This document shows, one piece after another, positions 1-9,300 of a DNA stretch of 27,312 bases. The stretch is from an uncultured Moraxella sp. (lineage in GTDB: Bacteria > Pseudomonadota > Gammaproteobacteria > Pseudomonadales > Moraxellaceae). Within the stretch, counting starts at the first letter, position 1. Each line of letters begins with the position of its first letter. The stretch lies in assembly GCA_943908405.1 (NCBI GenBank), contig CALTTE010000016.1, positions 1 to 27,312 on the forward strand. Direction: 5' to 3'. A program made the translations under genes and the position numbers. A model generated the notes under the pieces. It made no database searches, was not told the DNA's origin, and saw only the letters and a list, made by a program, of their open reading frames with translations.

Positions 1-838
1 AATAATTATTATAAGGCTTATCAATTTCATCGCCAAAAAATATGATGGCATTATTTATTTTATTTTTTATCGTATTGGCATTTAATAATTTATCAATATC
101 CAATAAATCATAAAGCGATAAATCATTATAAAGCTCGGTATGGATATATCGTATTTTATCGTGAATGAGACTGTCAATCACTTGCTCTATTCTTTTTTCA
201 GATGCAATTTGTTTTTTATTGCTATCCTCTGCAATCATAGAAGCATATTCTTTTAATATTTTTTGGGCAAAGCTATCCAGTGTTGAAATAAACAGCTTGT
301 TTAGTGTTGACAAAATAACTTTAATACGGATTAAGGTCAAATCAAGACGCTCAACGCTGTCAACCAACCAAAATAACAGATATTGATTAACGCTATCTTG
401 TAATTCTTTTTGTTCTTGGCTTGCAAGACTAATAGAATTTTTAATCATCGCTATGCGTTCATTATGATTCATCGATGTTAATTCTATTTTTTCTAATTCA
501 TTTTGTAGCCAAAGACAAGCATTATAAAATTCTTGCAAACGTGAATGTACTCGCTCTTGAATCTCTTGAGCGGCAGCTCTTGTAAATGTCGTTGCAATTA
601 TATTTTCAGGTTCTATCTTTTTTTGAATCAATAATCGCAAAATAATACCTGTCAATGTCCAAGTCTTTCCTGTGCCAGCCGATGCTTCAATCAAAAAAGC
701 CCCTGATAATGGACAAGTTACCGCAACAGGCAATACATCTGATTTGGATTTAATGCTATTGACGTTATCACTGGTTATATTATTATCACTTGTTATGTTA
801 TTGCTGTTTATATTGTTATTATTTGCACTTTTATTCAT
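1..838 (-). CDS. recB: RecBCD subunit RecB, N-terminal part (gene runs off the window)
   Basis: RecB is the 3'-5' helicase and nuclease subunit of RecBCD, which processes double-strand DNA ends for recombination. Only about 279 N-terminal residues lie in the window; the reading frame is open to base 1. The ATG at 838-836 overlaps the end of recC (ATGAATAA), so the two genes are probably translationally coupled. A Walker A motif EASAGTGKT is visible at residues 51-59, followed by the UvrD/RecB-type helicase Ia segment (ATTFTRAAAQEIQERV). The first ~33 residues are Asn/Ser-rich and contain an in-frame direct repeat (ITSDN-N-ITSDN, about 764-796). The C-terminal nuclease domain is outside the window, so its integrity cannot be judged. 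Identity is well supported by the Walker motif and the recC neighbour. Confidence 0.93.
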   Translation of the reverse strand, partial: MNKSANNNNINSNNITSDNNITSDNVNSIKSKSDVLPVAVTCPLSGAFLIEASAGTGKTWTLTGIILRLLIQKKIEPENIIATTFTRAAAQEIQERVHSRLQEFYNACLWLQNELEKIELTSMNHNERIAMIKNSISLASQEQKELQDSVNQYLLFWLVDSVERLDLTLIRIKVILSTLNKLFISTLDSFAQKILKEYASMIAEDSNKKQIASEKRIEQVIDSLIHDKIRYIHTELYNDLSLYDLLDIDKLLNANTIKNKINNAIIFFGDEIDKPYNNY

Positions 839-3800
839 AAATCACCAAATTTTCTTGTAAATTTTTATATAAATTATCCGCAATGGGCAAGTAATCTTTT
901 AATGCTTGTATGGGTTCTTTACCGCCCAATAATATCTGCCAATAAATATTTTCGCTAGAATTTTCATCATAGCTATCACAATCATTATTTGATTTTTTAA
1001 CCCAATTTGAAAAAGAGACTTCCTGTTTTTCTTTGGGATATGCCTTTAAATGAGCATATGATAAAACTGTATCAATGGGCAAAATTATCGCAAATTGATT
1101 GATGGCACAAGCCAGTATTAACCATTTTTTTAATTCATTGATAGCAACCGACTTTTCAAGTTCTTTAAAGCCAATCAACACACCTTGACCTTGATGAGAT
1201 TTATCTTTAAAATACCAATAACTACCAATGGATAAATCATCATCTGTTTTATTGTCATCGGACTTCATGTCGTTGGTCTTAGCACAATGTTTAGCACCGA
1301 CTGCTTGCCACAGTAAATGCTTAATATAAGTATCAATCAATCGTTTATCGGTAGGCTTACCATTTTTATGTTTAACAGAAAAATTATCGGCACTGATATG
1401 ATACCAAATCCCATTATCCAAATTTGGTAATTCAGCCGTTAAACGAACAACATTATTTTGAGTAGATACACCATCAAAAACCAATTCAATGGTTGTTTGT
1501 TTAAACGTGGTATTTATCGCCTTATCTAAATCAAATTGTTTGAATCTTTTACCAAAATCAATCCACTGGCTATACTTATTTAATATATGATCATAACTTA
1601 TTTGTCTTGCGATACCAGCAGGCAACAACTCATTATAATACAAAAATGATTTGTCCAAATCTTTATCAACGGCATTGGCTTTTTTGTGCTCAAAAATTAG
1701 ATGATTAATAGCATATGTATCAAGCCCTGACAATACCAATGGCTCATCAGCCGACGGCGTTTCTTGCTCAATGATATGCAGACGGTTTTTAAGATAGGCT
1801 TTGGCAGGGTTTTTTATGCGACGAATCAGGTCATTGGCGGTTAATTGTGGCTCTAAATCAACAATGGTTTTGGTTGGTTTTTGGTTTTGGTCAATGGCAT
1901 TGATTTGATTGATGATGTCTTGAATTTCGGTATCGCTTAATAATGACACCAAAGGGGTTTTGGTTAATTTTTGGGCTTGTTTTTCATAAACACGTTGCCA
2001 GATGGGGGGCATCAATGTTGATGAAGGCAAAAACGGCAAAGCGGTATGGTTGGTAACCAGCCACGCTTTAATTTCTTCTATACTAACGGTTTTTTCACTA
2101 ACAGATTGGGCTTTTTTGGACTGATTTTTTTGCTCCCAAATCATTGACACTAAAAAGTCAATCAATTCACCAACAGGGGCAGCGGGCAATAATTCAGTAC
2201 CATCGGTTACTGATTGTCCGCTGTAAAAAATAAAACAACTGTCTTGTGCTTGCAATAACGCCTCCAAAAATGCCCCATTGTCATCATCTTCAGATACTCT
2301 ATCGCCTCGCCGCGGCAATCCTGCTTTACGTAAATCCAAATAATTGCTTGGCTCTGTTCTTGGAAATGCTGACAAATTCATTCCAAGCATTACAACAAGC
2401 CCAAAGCTAATGCCTCTGAGTGAACCAAACCGCCCAAAGGTAATCGCCCCAGAAACTTCGGCGGCGATTTGTTGTCCACGCACCGCATTACCCAAGGCAT
2501 CCAGTACAAACTGCAAGGGCAGATTAATTGGCTTATCTTCAGGCTGAATATTGGCACGCTCGCTTGACTTAATATTATTAGCAAGCACACTTAATTTGAT
2601 GGCATTCATTGCATTAAAGATACTGTTAAGCGTATACGTGCCTTTTTGGCGATAAAAATAGCGATTGATGACCTCATTTTCTATACGCTTTAACCACGAT
2701 AACATATCGCCAAATTGATTAAAGACATCTTTTTGCTTAGCTATCGCCAAAAAGATGTCGCACAAGGCTTGGATAATTGCTTTATCTTGCAAGCCTACCC
2801 CATCAATGGTTTGGGTTTTTTCAATGGGTTGGGGGTGATGATTGTCGCTCAAATTCTGCTTATTGCTGGTATTAAAATTGATGGTATCAAAACGATACAA
2901 GCCATCACTAACACCATCGGCAATCAGTAGCGACATCACCAGCCGATCCAAAGCAAAGGCCAAGGTACGGCGATAATCGTTGTCGTCTTTGTGTAAATTT
3001 TGCTTAAGATGATATTCATCAAAGCCACGCACAAACCCTGCCTGCGTCAAAAGCTCAGATGCCCGATAAGCCATATCAAAGGACAAACCAAAATTCTCAT
3101 ACACGCTTGGGGTCATCAGCCACTGATAAAAATCTTCACGATAAAAACGGCTCTGATAAAGCTTATAAATACCAACGATTGCTTGCCAAAGCTCATCAAC
3201 CGCCTCATCGGTTACGCCAGTGATATTGGCAGGCAATGTCAAGCCATCAATGCCCTCACCTTGCCCAAATACCGCACGAATCAATTCGTGATTGTCATCA
3301 ATATTGGGCAACATGACCACCACATCGGATAGCTTACGCGATGAATCGCCGTTTAACCATTCAGCAATTTTGATACGTGCAATCTCAAGCTCACGCTTTA
3401 GGTTATGGCAATTATGGATTTGCAAACTGGTATCATTAAAATTAAAATCAAATACCTTATTGGGCTTGTTATTTTGCCCCATATCTTTTGCCAAGTTACT
3501 AACAAATAAGCGGTCATCAGGCACATTATTACCTAAATTATCGCCCCAATATGTCTGCACCGCGACATCATCAAGCATTAGTATGTCTTGCTTTAGTGCT
3601 GATAGTAAGCTTGTGGCTTTGGGTTCATCAAACACATCGTGCCACACCACTTGCACCACCCCGCTGTCCTCACCGCCTGACAGTTCTGCCAGCATTGCAA
3701 AGGTTTCTCTTGATGATTTGCCAAGCCTTGATAATAATGCGTGTCCATAGTCTTTAAAATGCACCGATTGCGGACGGACAACTTGCTGGGTGAGTAGCCA

Positions 3801-4817
3801 ATTTTTATCCACAATATCCGCCCAAAATGCCAATGATGGATTAAAATGCAACAGCACAACATCGGTATATTGGCTCAGTCGTTTTAAAAAATCCAGCTCA
3901 ATTTGGGGCAGTTGTTGCACCGTGAACAAATACAAACGATGGGGCAACAAAGCTCTGGCGGTATTACGAACGCTGTCAATATCGCTGTCTAGCGTCTGCC
4001 AAAACCGCTCGTGCAACGCCAATCTCAATTCATAAACCGACTTAAACAACTTGTGCCATAAAAATCGCAAGGCTTGTTCTAATTTTTTATAATCATCAAT
4101 CAACCATTGGGGTGTGCCATCGCGGTGCTCGCTGTTTTTTTGCTCTTGTGGGGGCTGGTTTTGATTGTCTTTTGAATGATGATTTAAATGATAATTTAAA
4201 GGCATATCGCCTTCAAATCTTGCCTGCACAGCGTCTTTAATTGCCACCAAACTATCTACATTCACCGCTTTATCTTGTGCCCAAAGCGTCAGCCAATCAT
4301 TGCGTTCGGTCAAATAGCCAACATATAATTTGGCAAGGCGTTCACACAATTGCCAAAGCTGTTTGCTGTCATCAACACTTGCCAAAAGATAATGCAAAAC
4401 GTGCTTGGGGTTGTCTTTGACGGAAGCTAAAAGCCCATTTTCACCCAAAAAACTAAATAATTTCCAGCGTATCACCGCCCCCGACAAAACCGCTTGCTTC
4501 GGTACTTTTAAAATCTCGCGTTCTTGGTTGTCTAGTGTGTGATTGTTGGCTGACTTAGGATTGTTTTTAAGATAATTGGCATCAACGGTTAAGATTTTAT
4601 CCACCAAATCCCATTCATATTGTCCCCAAAATTGGGTGGTAAATAACGTACTAATACCCAGCTTATTGGCAAGTTGCTGTTTTAACCAGCCCTCCAACAC
4701 CTTAGCTGGCACAATCACCACAAACTCATCAAAAATATCGCTGTCATCGTCTTTATAAAGTTTGCTTAATTGCTCGGCAAGAATGGCGGTGTTGTTGGAT
4801 TGGATAATAGAAAACAT
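831..4817 (-). CDS. recC: RecBCD subunit RecC
   Basis: RecC is the Chi-scanning, strand-splitting subunit of RecBCD. The 1328-residue product is longer than the E. coli protein (about 1120 residues). Recognisable RecC segments are a mid-protein helicase-like motif (VVMLPNIDDNHELIRAVFGQ, compare E. coli MVPDID..PFIQAVFG) and a highly characteristic block with LGMN...FPR, then RRGDRVSEDDDNGAFLEALL and QELIDFL-like sequence, matching E. coli PKRGDRSRRDDDRYLFLEAL. The excess length is at least partly low-complexity insertions rich in Asn, Gln, His and Asp, for example around residues 205-235 and near the C-terminus (DMKSDDNKTDDD). The start at 4817 has no clear Shine-Dalgarno sequence. It is transcribed divergently from the gene at 4916 and is followed directly by recB. 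Confidence 0.95.
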   Translation of the reverse strand: MFSIIQSNNTAILAEQLSKLYKDDDSDIFDEFVVIVPAKVLEGWLKQQLANKLGISTLFTTQFWGQYEWDLVDKILTVDANYLKNNPKSANNHTLDNQEREILKVPKQAVLSGAVIRWKLFSFLGENGLLASVKDNPKHVLHYLLASVDDSKQLWQLCERLAKLYVGYLTERNDWLTLWAQDKAVNVDSLVAIKDAVQARFEGDMPLNYHLNHHSKDNQNQPPQEQKNSEHRDGTPQWLIDDYKKLEQALRFLWHKLFKSVYELRLALHERFWQTLDSDIDSVRNTARALLPHRLYLFTVQQLPQIELDFLKRLSQYTDVVLLHFNPSLAFWADIVDKNWLLTQQVVRPQSVHFKDYGHALLSRLGKSSRETFAMLAELSGGEDSGVVQVVWHDVFDEPKATSLLSALKQDILMLDDVAVQTYWGDNLGNNVPDDRLFVSNLAKDMGQNNKPNKVFDFNFNDTSLQIHNCHNLKRELEIARIKIAEWLNGDSSRKLSDVVVMLPNIDDNHELIRAVFGQGEGIDGLTLPANITGVTDEAVDELWQAIVGIYKLYQSRFYREDFYQWLMTPSVYENFGLSFDMAYRASELLTQAGFVRGFDEYHLKQNLHKDDNDYRRTLAFALDRLVMSLLIADGVSDGLYRFDTINFNTSNKQNLSDNHHPQPIEKTQTIDGVGLQDKAIIQALCDIFLAIAKQKDVFNQFGDMLSWLKRIENEVINRYFYRQKGTYTLNSIFNAMNAIKLSVLANNIKSSERANIQPEDKPINLPLQFVLDALGNAVRGQQIAAEVSGAITFGRFGSLRGISFGLVVMLGMNLSAFPRTEPSNYLDLRKAGLPRRGDRVSEDDDNGAFLEALLQAQDSCFIFYSGQSVTDGTELLPAAPVGELIDFLVSMIWEQKNQSKKAQSVSEKTVSIEEIKAWLVTNHTALPFLPSSTLMPPIWQRVYEKQAQKLTKTPLVSLLSDTEIQDIINQINAIDQNQKPTKTIVDLEPQLTANDLIRRIKNPAKAYLKNRLHIIEQETPSADEPLVLSGLDTYAINHLIFEHKKANAVDKDLDKSFLYYNELLPAGIARQISYDHILNKYSQWIDFGKRFKQFDLDKAINTTFKQTTIELVFDGVSTQNNVVRLTAELPNLDNGIWYHISADNFSVKHKNGKPTDKRLIDTYIKHLLWQAVGAKHCAKTNDMKSDDNKTDDDLSIGSYWYFKDKSHQGQGVLIGFKELEKSVAINELKKWLILACAINQFAIILPIDTVLSYAHLKAYPKEKQEVSFSNWVKKSNNDCDSYDENSSENIYWQILLGGKEPIQALKDYLPIADNLYKNLQENLVIYE

Positions 4818-4861
4818 AATATTGGGCGATTAAATTTAAACACCTTATTATGCCTTCTTTT

Positions 4862-4890
4862 TTGCTAAAAAACCATAAAAACGTTATAAT
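4862..4890 (+). promoter_or_regulatory. Sigma70-type promoter for the 4916 gene pair
   Basis: A -35 box TTGCTA (4862-4867) is separated by 17 bases from a perfect -10 TATAAT (4885-4890). A transcript would begin near 4897 and reach the AAGGA ribosome site (4906-4910) and ATG at 4916 after a leader of about 20 bases. This short leader argues against the longer in-frame start at 4850. The call rests on consensus match only. Confidence 0.65.
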
Positions 4891-4915
4891 AACGATTATT
4901 TTTTCAAGGAAAACT

Positions 4916-5488
4916 ATGCGGTTTGTTGATGTTATTTTTACTCAGCCCAATGGTCGCTACTATGTGGTTTTGCACCAAGGGCAATTTTGGCAGTTGCCAC
5001 GTTTGAGTCTCACCAAATCGGCGTGGTCATTAAAAACGCCCTACAAAGGTGAGTTGGGCAAAATATTTGTTGTCAAGTCACAAACCATTCCAGCGGAATT
5101 GCAAGCGGTTTTACAACCCATTGATTTGCCCGCCCAGCTTGGTGGTGTTAATGCCAATCAATTTTTGGCTTGGTGGCAAACCCATAGTTATGCTTATAGC
5201 CAAAACAGCCAAAATAACACCAACAATCAAAGCACGCTACACCAAACTACACCGTCCAAAGACCAACCAGTACCCACGCCAACAAACACGCAAGACCATA
5301 TCAATAACCAAACCAGCAAAGCCACCCAAAACCAAACAGCCAACACTCAAAAAACCACCGCTACAAATACTGTCAACACCGCCCCAAACGCCGACAATAA
5401 CAACAAAAACAGCAACAAAAATAACAGTAATGATGATTTAGCGGTTTTTGATGATTTATTAGAACAATTAAACAGTGAATTACGCTAA
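4916..5488 (+). CDS. Uncharacterised protein with Asn/Thr/Gln-rich tail
   Basis: I do not recognise this 190-residue protein. Residues 1 to about 95 look folded (many aromatics, starting MRFVDVIFTQPNGRYYVVLH). Residues ~96-170 are a low-complexity linker dominated by Asn, Thr, Gln and Lys. The last ~18 residues are acidic and probably helical (DDLAVFDDLLEQLNSEL). There is no signal peptide or membrane segment, so it is probably cytoplasmic. The start at ATG 4916 is preferred over an upstream in-frame ATG (4850) because AAGGA lies at 4906-4910 and a good promoter sits at 4862-4890. Its stop codon overlaps the next start (TAATG), so it is coupled to the membrane-anchored protein at 5488. A conserved head, floppy tail and terminal acidic helix would suit a protein-interaction role, but this is speculation. 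Confidence 0.8.
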   Translation: MRFVDVIFTQPNGRYYVVLHQGQFWQLPRLSLTKSAWSLKTPYKGELGKIFVVKSQTIPAELQAVLQPIDLPAQLGGVNANQFLAWWQTHSYAYSQNSQNNTNNQSTLHQTTPSKDQPVPTPTNTQDHINNQTSKATQNQTANTQKTTATNTVNTAPNADNNNKNSNKNNSNDDLAVFDDLLEQLNSELR

Positions 5489-6093
5489 TGCCCTTGTCTA
5501 TATCAAAAACATTAGCTGTGCGACTAAAAAAAGGGGCAAGTTACCTCTTTTTGTTGTTTGCCATAGTTTTGGGTATGGCTTTGGTGATTGGTTTTTATTA
5601 TAACAGCAAAAATAACAGCCCTATTTTTGTTACAATCCAAGACCATCTAATTACCCCTAATCAAACTTTAACGGTATATATTGACAGCGACCGCCACAAA
5701 AACAGCCAAACACTCATCAAAACCTTCAATCACCACAAACCCCATATTGCCGTTAATGTGATTGACAAAAACACCTATCACAAACAGCTAAATACCACCG
5801 ATGTTATTTTGGGCGACCCAGCCGTTAAAGCCTTAGATGCGTTTGATTATGCTATTGTCAAACCTGATACTACCTTGATTGGCTATATCAACGGCGACAA
5901 TCCCGCCAGCATTACTTTTCGGGATTTTTTGCTGTCTAGCACCGCCCAAGATTTGTTTATTGAAGATGGTCTTGAAACCATTGAGCCTTATCGTGATAAC
6001 AATCCTGCCGTCATTGATGGCAACACAAACAACACCAGCACCCAACCCAATTTAACAATTATGCCAAATGACATTAACTTTAAACAGCAATAA
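5488..6093 (+). CDS. Membrane-anchored protein resembling part of a periplasmic binding protein
   Basis: A 201-residue protein with a cytoplasmic, positively charged start, one strongly hydrophobic segment (about residues 18-37, LFLLFAIVLGMALVIGFYY) and a periplasmic remainder. The soluble part has features of type 2 solute-binding proteins (PstS/ModA-like): an early beta-strand LTVYIDSD, a later VILGDPAVKAL, and near the end SITFRDFLLSSTAQDLFIEDGLE, resembling the FxxFLLSxxGQ..l...G segment of that fold. At about 165 extracytoplasmic residues it is shorter than a full binding protein, so it may be a reduced domain. No ABC permease or ATPase genes lie nearby. It is translationally coupled to the gene before it (TAATG at 5486-5490). 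The family assignment is tentative; the membrane topology is more secure. Confidence 0.72.
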   Translation: MPLSISKTLAVRLKKGASYLFLLFAIVLGMALVIGFYYNSKNNSPIFVTIQDHLITPNQTLTVYIDSDRHKNSQTLIKTFNHHKPHIAVNVIDKNTYHKQLNTTDVILGDPAVKALDAFDYAIVKPDTTLIGYINGDNPASITFRDFLLSSTAQDLFIEDGLETIEPYRDNNPAVIDGNTNNTSTQPNLTIMPNDINFKQQ

Positions 6094-6095
6094 AC

Positions 6096-6126
6096 TAAGT
6101 GTAGTAATTAAATTAAGTGTAGTAAT
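6096..6126. repeat. 13-bp direct repeat, 18-bp period
   Basis: TAAGTGTAGTAAT occurs at 6096-6108 and again at 6114-6126, immediately after the stop of the 5488 gene. There is no associated gene or inverted structure. It looks like a slippage-type duplication. Confidence 0.8.
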
Positions 6127-6170
6127 AAATTGGGTAGCGGTGTTGCTTTTAGGTTACCACATACAAATTT

Positions 6171-6280
6171 AATGTCTTTGATTTTAATGCCTTTGATTTT
6201 ATCGCCCATTTGTGTTTTAATTTCCTAATCAATCTCCCTTTAATCGCTTATTTTTTATCGCTTAGTTTTTTATCGCTTAG
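6171..6280. repeat. Two adjacent 15-bp tandem duplications upstream of dnaE
   Basis: AATGTCTTTGATTTT (6171-6185) is followed at once by AATGCCTTTGATTTT (6186-6200), one mismatch. TTTTTTATCGCTTAG is present twice in perfect tandem (6251-6265 and 6266-6280), with a partial third copy (AATCGCTTA) just before. Together they fill much of the 208-base gap before dnaE. No promoter could be assigned with confidence inside them. Confidence 0.8.
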
Positions 6281-6301
6281 TTTATTGTTTTAAGGCACAG
6301 T

Positions 6302-9300
6302 ATGACATTTACCCATTTGGCTATCCGTAGTGAATACGCCATCACCGACTCAATTATTCGTATCAAAGATTTGGTTGCCAAAGCCCGTGCCGATGGGCAA
6401 CGAAGCCTTGGCATTGCCGATTTATCCAATACCTTTGCGGTGGTTAAATTTTATAAAGCCTGTGTTGGGGCGGGTATTAAGCCCCTAATTGGGTCAGAGG
6501 TGGTCATTGGCGATAACGCCGACAGCGACAGTGCCAAAGCCCATCAAAGCGTTATTTTGTATGCAATGGATAACACAGGCTACAAAAATTTATTAAGCCT
6601 TGTCTCCAAAAGCTATACCGATGGCTTGGTAGACGGCGTGCCTATTTTGACCAAAACAGCCTTATTTGAAAACCACCAAGGCATTATTGTTATTTTGACC
6701 GAACGCAGTGAGATTGGCACCGTCTTAAAAGGCAATCAACCAAAGCGAGTACAAGATACGCTAGCACAGTGGCAACAAATTTTTGGCGATAGGCTATATA
6801 TTGGTATCAAACGCACCAAAAGAGCAGCAGAAGATTTATTTATCAAAAACGCCATAGAACAAGCCGCCCCCCTAAAAATCCCCTTGGTTGCTTATAACGA
6901 TGTGCGTTTTTTAAGCCAAGACGATTTTGACGCTCACGAAGCTCGGGTTTGTATCGCTGATGGCTATGTATTGGCAGACCAGAGCCGACCGCACAATTAT
7001 AGCGATGAGCAATATTTTAAAACCAGCGAGGCGATGATGGCGTTATTTGCCGATATTCCGCTGGTGATAGAAAATACCAATGCCCTAGCCAGTCGCTGCA
7101 ATGTGATTTTAACGCTTGGCAAAAACGTCTTGCCTGATTTTCCTGTGCCTGAGGGACAAACCATTGATAGCTATTTTAAGCAATTATCCTTTGATGGACT
7201 CTATCAACGCCTAGAACATCTTTATCCGATTGAACAACGAGACCATACTTGGGATGCCAAGCAAAAAGACTATGAAGACCGACTCAATTATGAGCTTGAT
7301 ATTATTAGCCAAATGGGCTTTGCAGGCTATTTTTTGATTGTGATGGATTTTATCCGCTGGGCCAAAGACAATGGCGTCCCTGTTGGACCAGGGCGTGGTT
7401 CAGGGGCAGGCTCGCTCATTGCTTATAGCTTGAACATTACCGACCTTGACCCTTTGCGGTATGAATTGCTGTTTGAGCGGTTTTTGAATCCAGAGCGAAT
7501 CTCAATGCCTGATTTTGATATTGATTTTTGTATTGAAGGGCGAGACCGTGTGATTGATTATGTCGCCCAAAAATATGGACGAGATGCGGTAAGCCAAATC
7601 ATCACCTTTGGTACAATGGCCGCCAAAGCGGTGGTGCGTGATGTGGCTCGTGTACAAGGCAAACCTTATGGCTTGGCCGATAAAATCTCCAAATTGATTC
7701 CCAAAAAACCCGATATGACCTTGGCATTGGCGGTAGAAAGTGAGCCACAGCTAAGAGAACTACTATACAATCCTGATGCGTTTGACCACGAAGACGCGGT
7801 GGAGATTTGGGAGATGGCACTCAAGCTTGAAGGCACAATACGCAATGTCGGCAAGCACGCAGGGGGCGTTTTGATTGCCCCAAATCGTATTAGCGATTTT
7901 AGTGCGGTGTATTGCGACAGCGATGGGAATCGTATGAGCCAATTTGACAAAGACGATGTAGAGGCGGTCGGTTTGGTTAAATTTGACTTTTTGGGGCTAA
8001 GAAATTTAACCGTTATTAAAGCTGCTTTGGATAACATCAATCAAACACGAGCCAAGCAACAAAAAGCCCCGTTGGATTTAGAACAGCTGCCCCTTGATGA
8101 CAAAAACGTCTACCAAAGCATTTTGCAACACGCCAAAACCACCGCTGTGTTTCAGCTAGAAAGTAGCGGTATGAAAAAATACCTCACCAAATTAAAGCCG
8201 AGCAACATTGAAGATGTGATTGCCATGTGTGCTTTGTACCGACCTGGCCCATTGGACGCAGGAATGGTGGAAATCTACATTGACCGCAAGCACGGCGTTG
8301 AGACCTTTGAATATGACCACGAGTCGCTTGAGGCTATTTTATCCAATACTTATGGCGTTATCGTCTATCAAGAACAAGTAATGCAAATTGCTCAATCATT
8401 GGCAGGTTATACGCTTGGGCAAGCCGATATTTTAAGACGGGCAATGGGCAAGAAAAAAGCAGAAGAAATGGCCGAACAGCGGAGCATTTTTGCTAATGGG
8501 GCGATAAAGCAAGGCATTTCAGAAAAACTTGCCACCGATGTTTTTGATTTGATGGAAAAATTTGCCAGCTATGGCTTTAATAAATCGCACTCCGCCGCTT
8601 ATGGCGTGCTTGCTTATCAAACCGCGTATTTAAAGCACTATTACCCTGCTGAATTTATGGCGGCGGTGTTAAGCTCAGAGATGAACAACACCGATGCGGT
8701 GGTGTTTTTAATCGGCGATTGTGAGGATAATTTTAATCTTAAAGTCCTACCGCCATCGGTCAATCAAAGTCAGTGGCACTTTGTGGTTAAAGACAAAAAA
8801 ACCATTTTGTATGGACTGGGGGCGGTGAAAGGCGTTGGTGAGATGGCGGTAGAAAGTATCGTCCAAGCACGGCAACAAGGCGGGGAATTTCGTGATTTGT
8901 ATGATTTTTGTAATCGTGTGGACATTAAAAAAGTGGGCAAACGCACGCTTGAGGCGTTGGTCAAAGCAGGCTGTTTTGATGATTTGGCACAAAATTTACG
9001 CCCCGAATACCAAGACCACCCCTATGAAATTCGTGGGGCACTTTGGGAGCAGTTGCCACAAGCGATGCAAGCTGCCGACCAAAACCATCAAAACGCCTTG
9101 GCGGGTACTTTTGATTTATTCAATACCATTGACGACAGCCTAACCATCGCCCCACCGCTTAGCGATGTGATTTGGAGCAACAAAACTCGCCTAAAAAACG
9201 AAATGGACACGCTTGGGCTTTATTTAACAGGACATCCCATTGACGATTACAAAGATGAACTTACCCATTATGGCATTGTCAAACTTGCCAAACTTAGTGC

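Noticed and set aside
4850..4915. Upstream in-frame start for the 4916 gene, adding 22 residues
   Set aside because: It lies upstream of the strong promoter and lacks a ribosome site, whereas ATG 4916 has AAGGA at good spacing.
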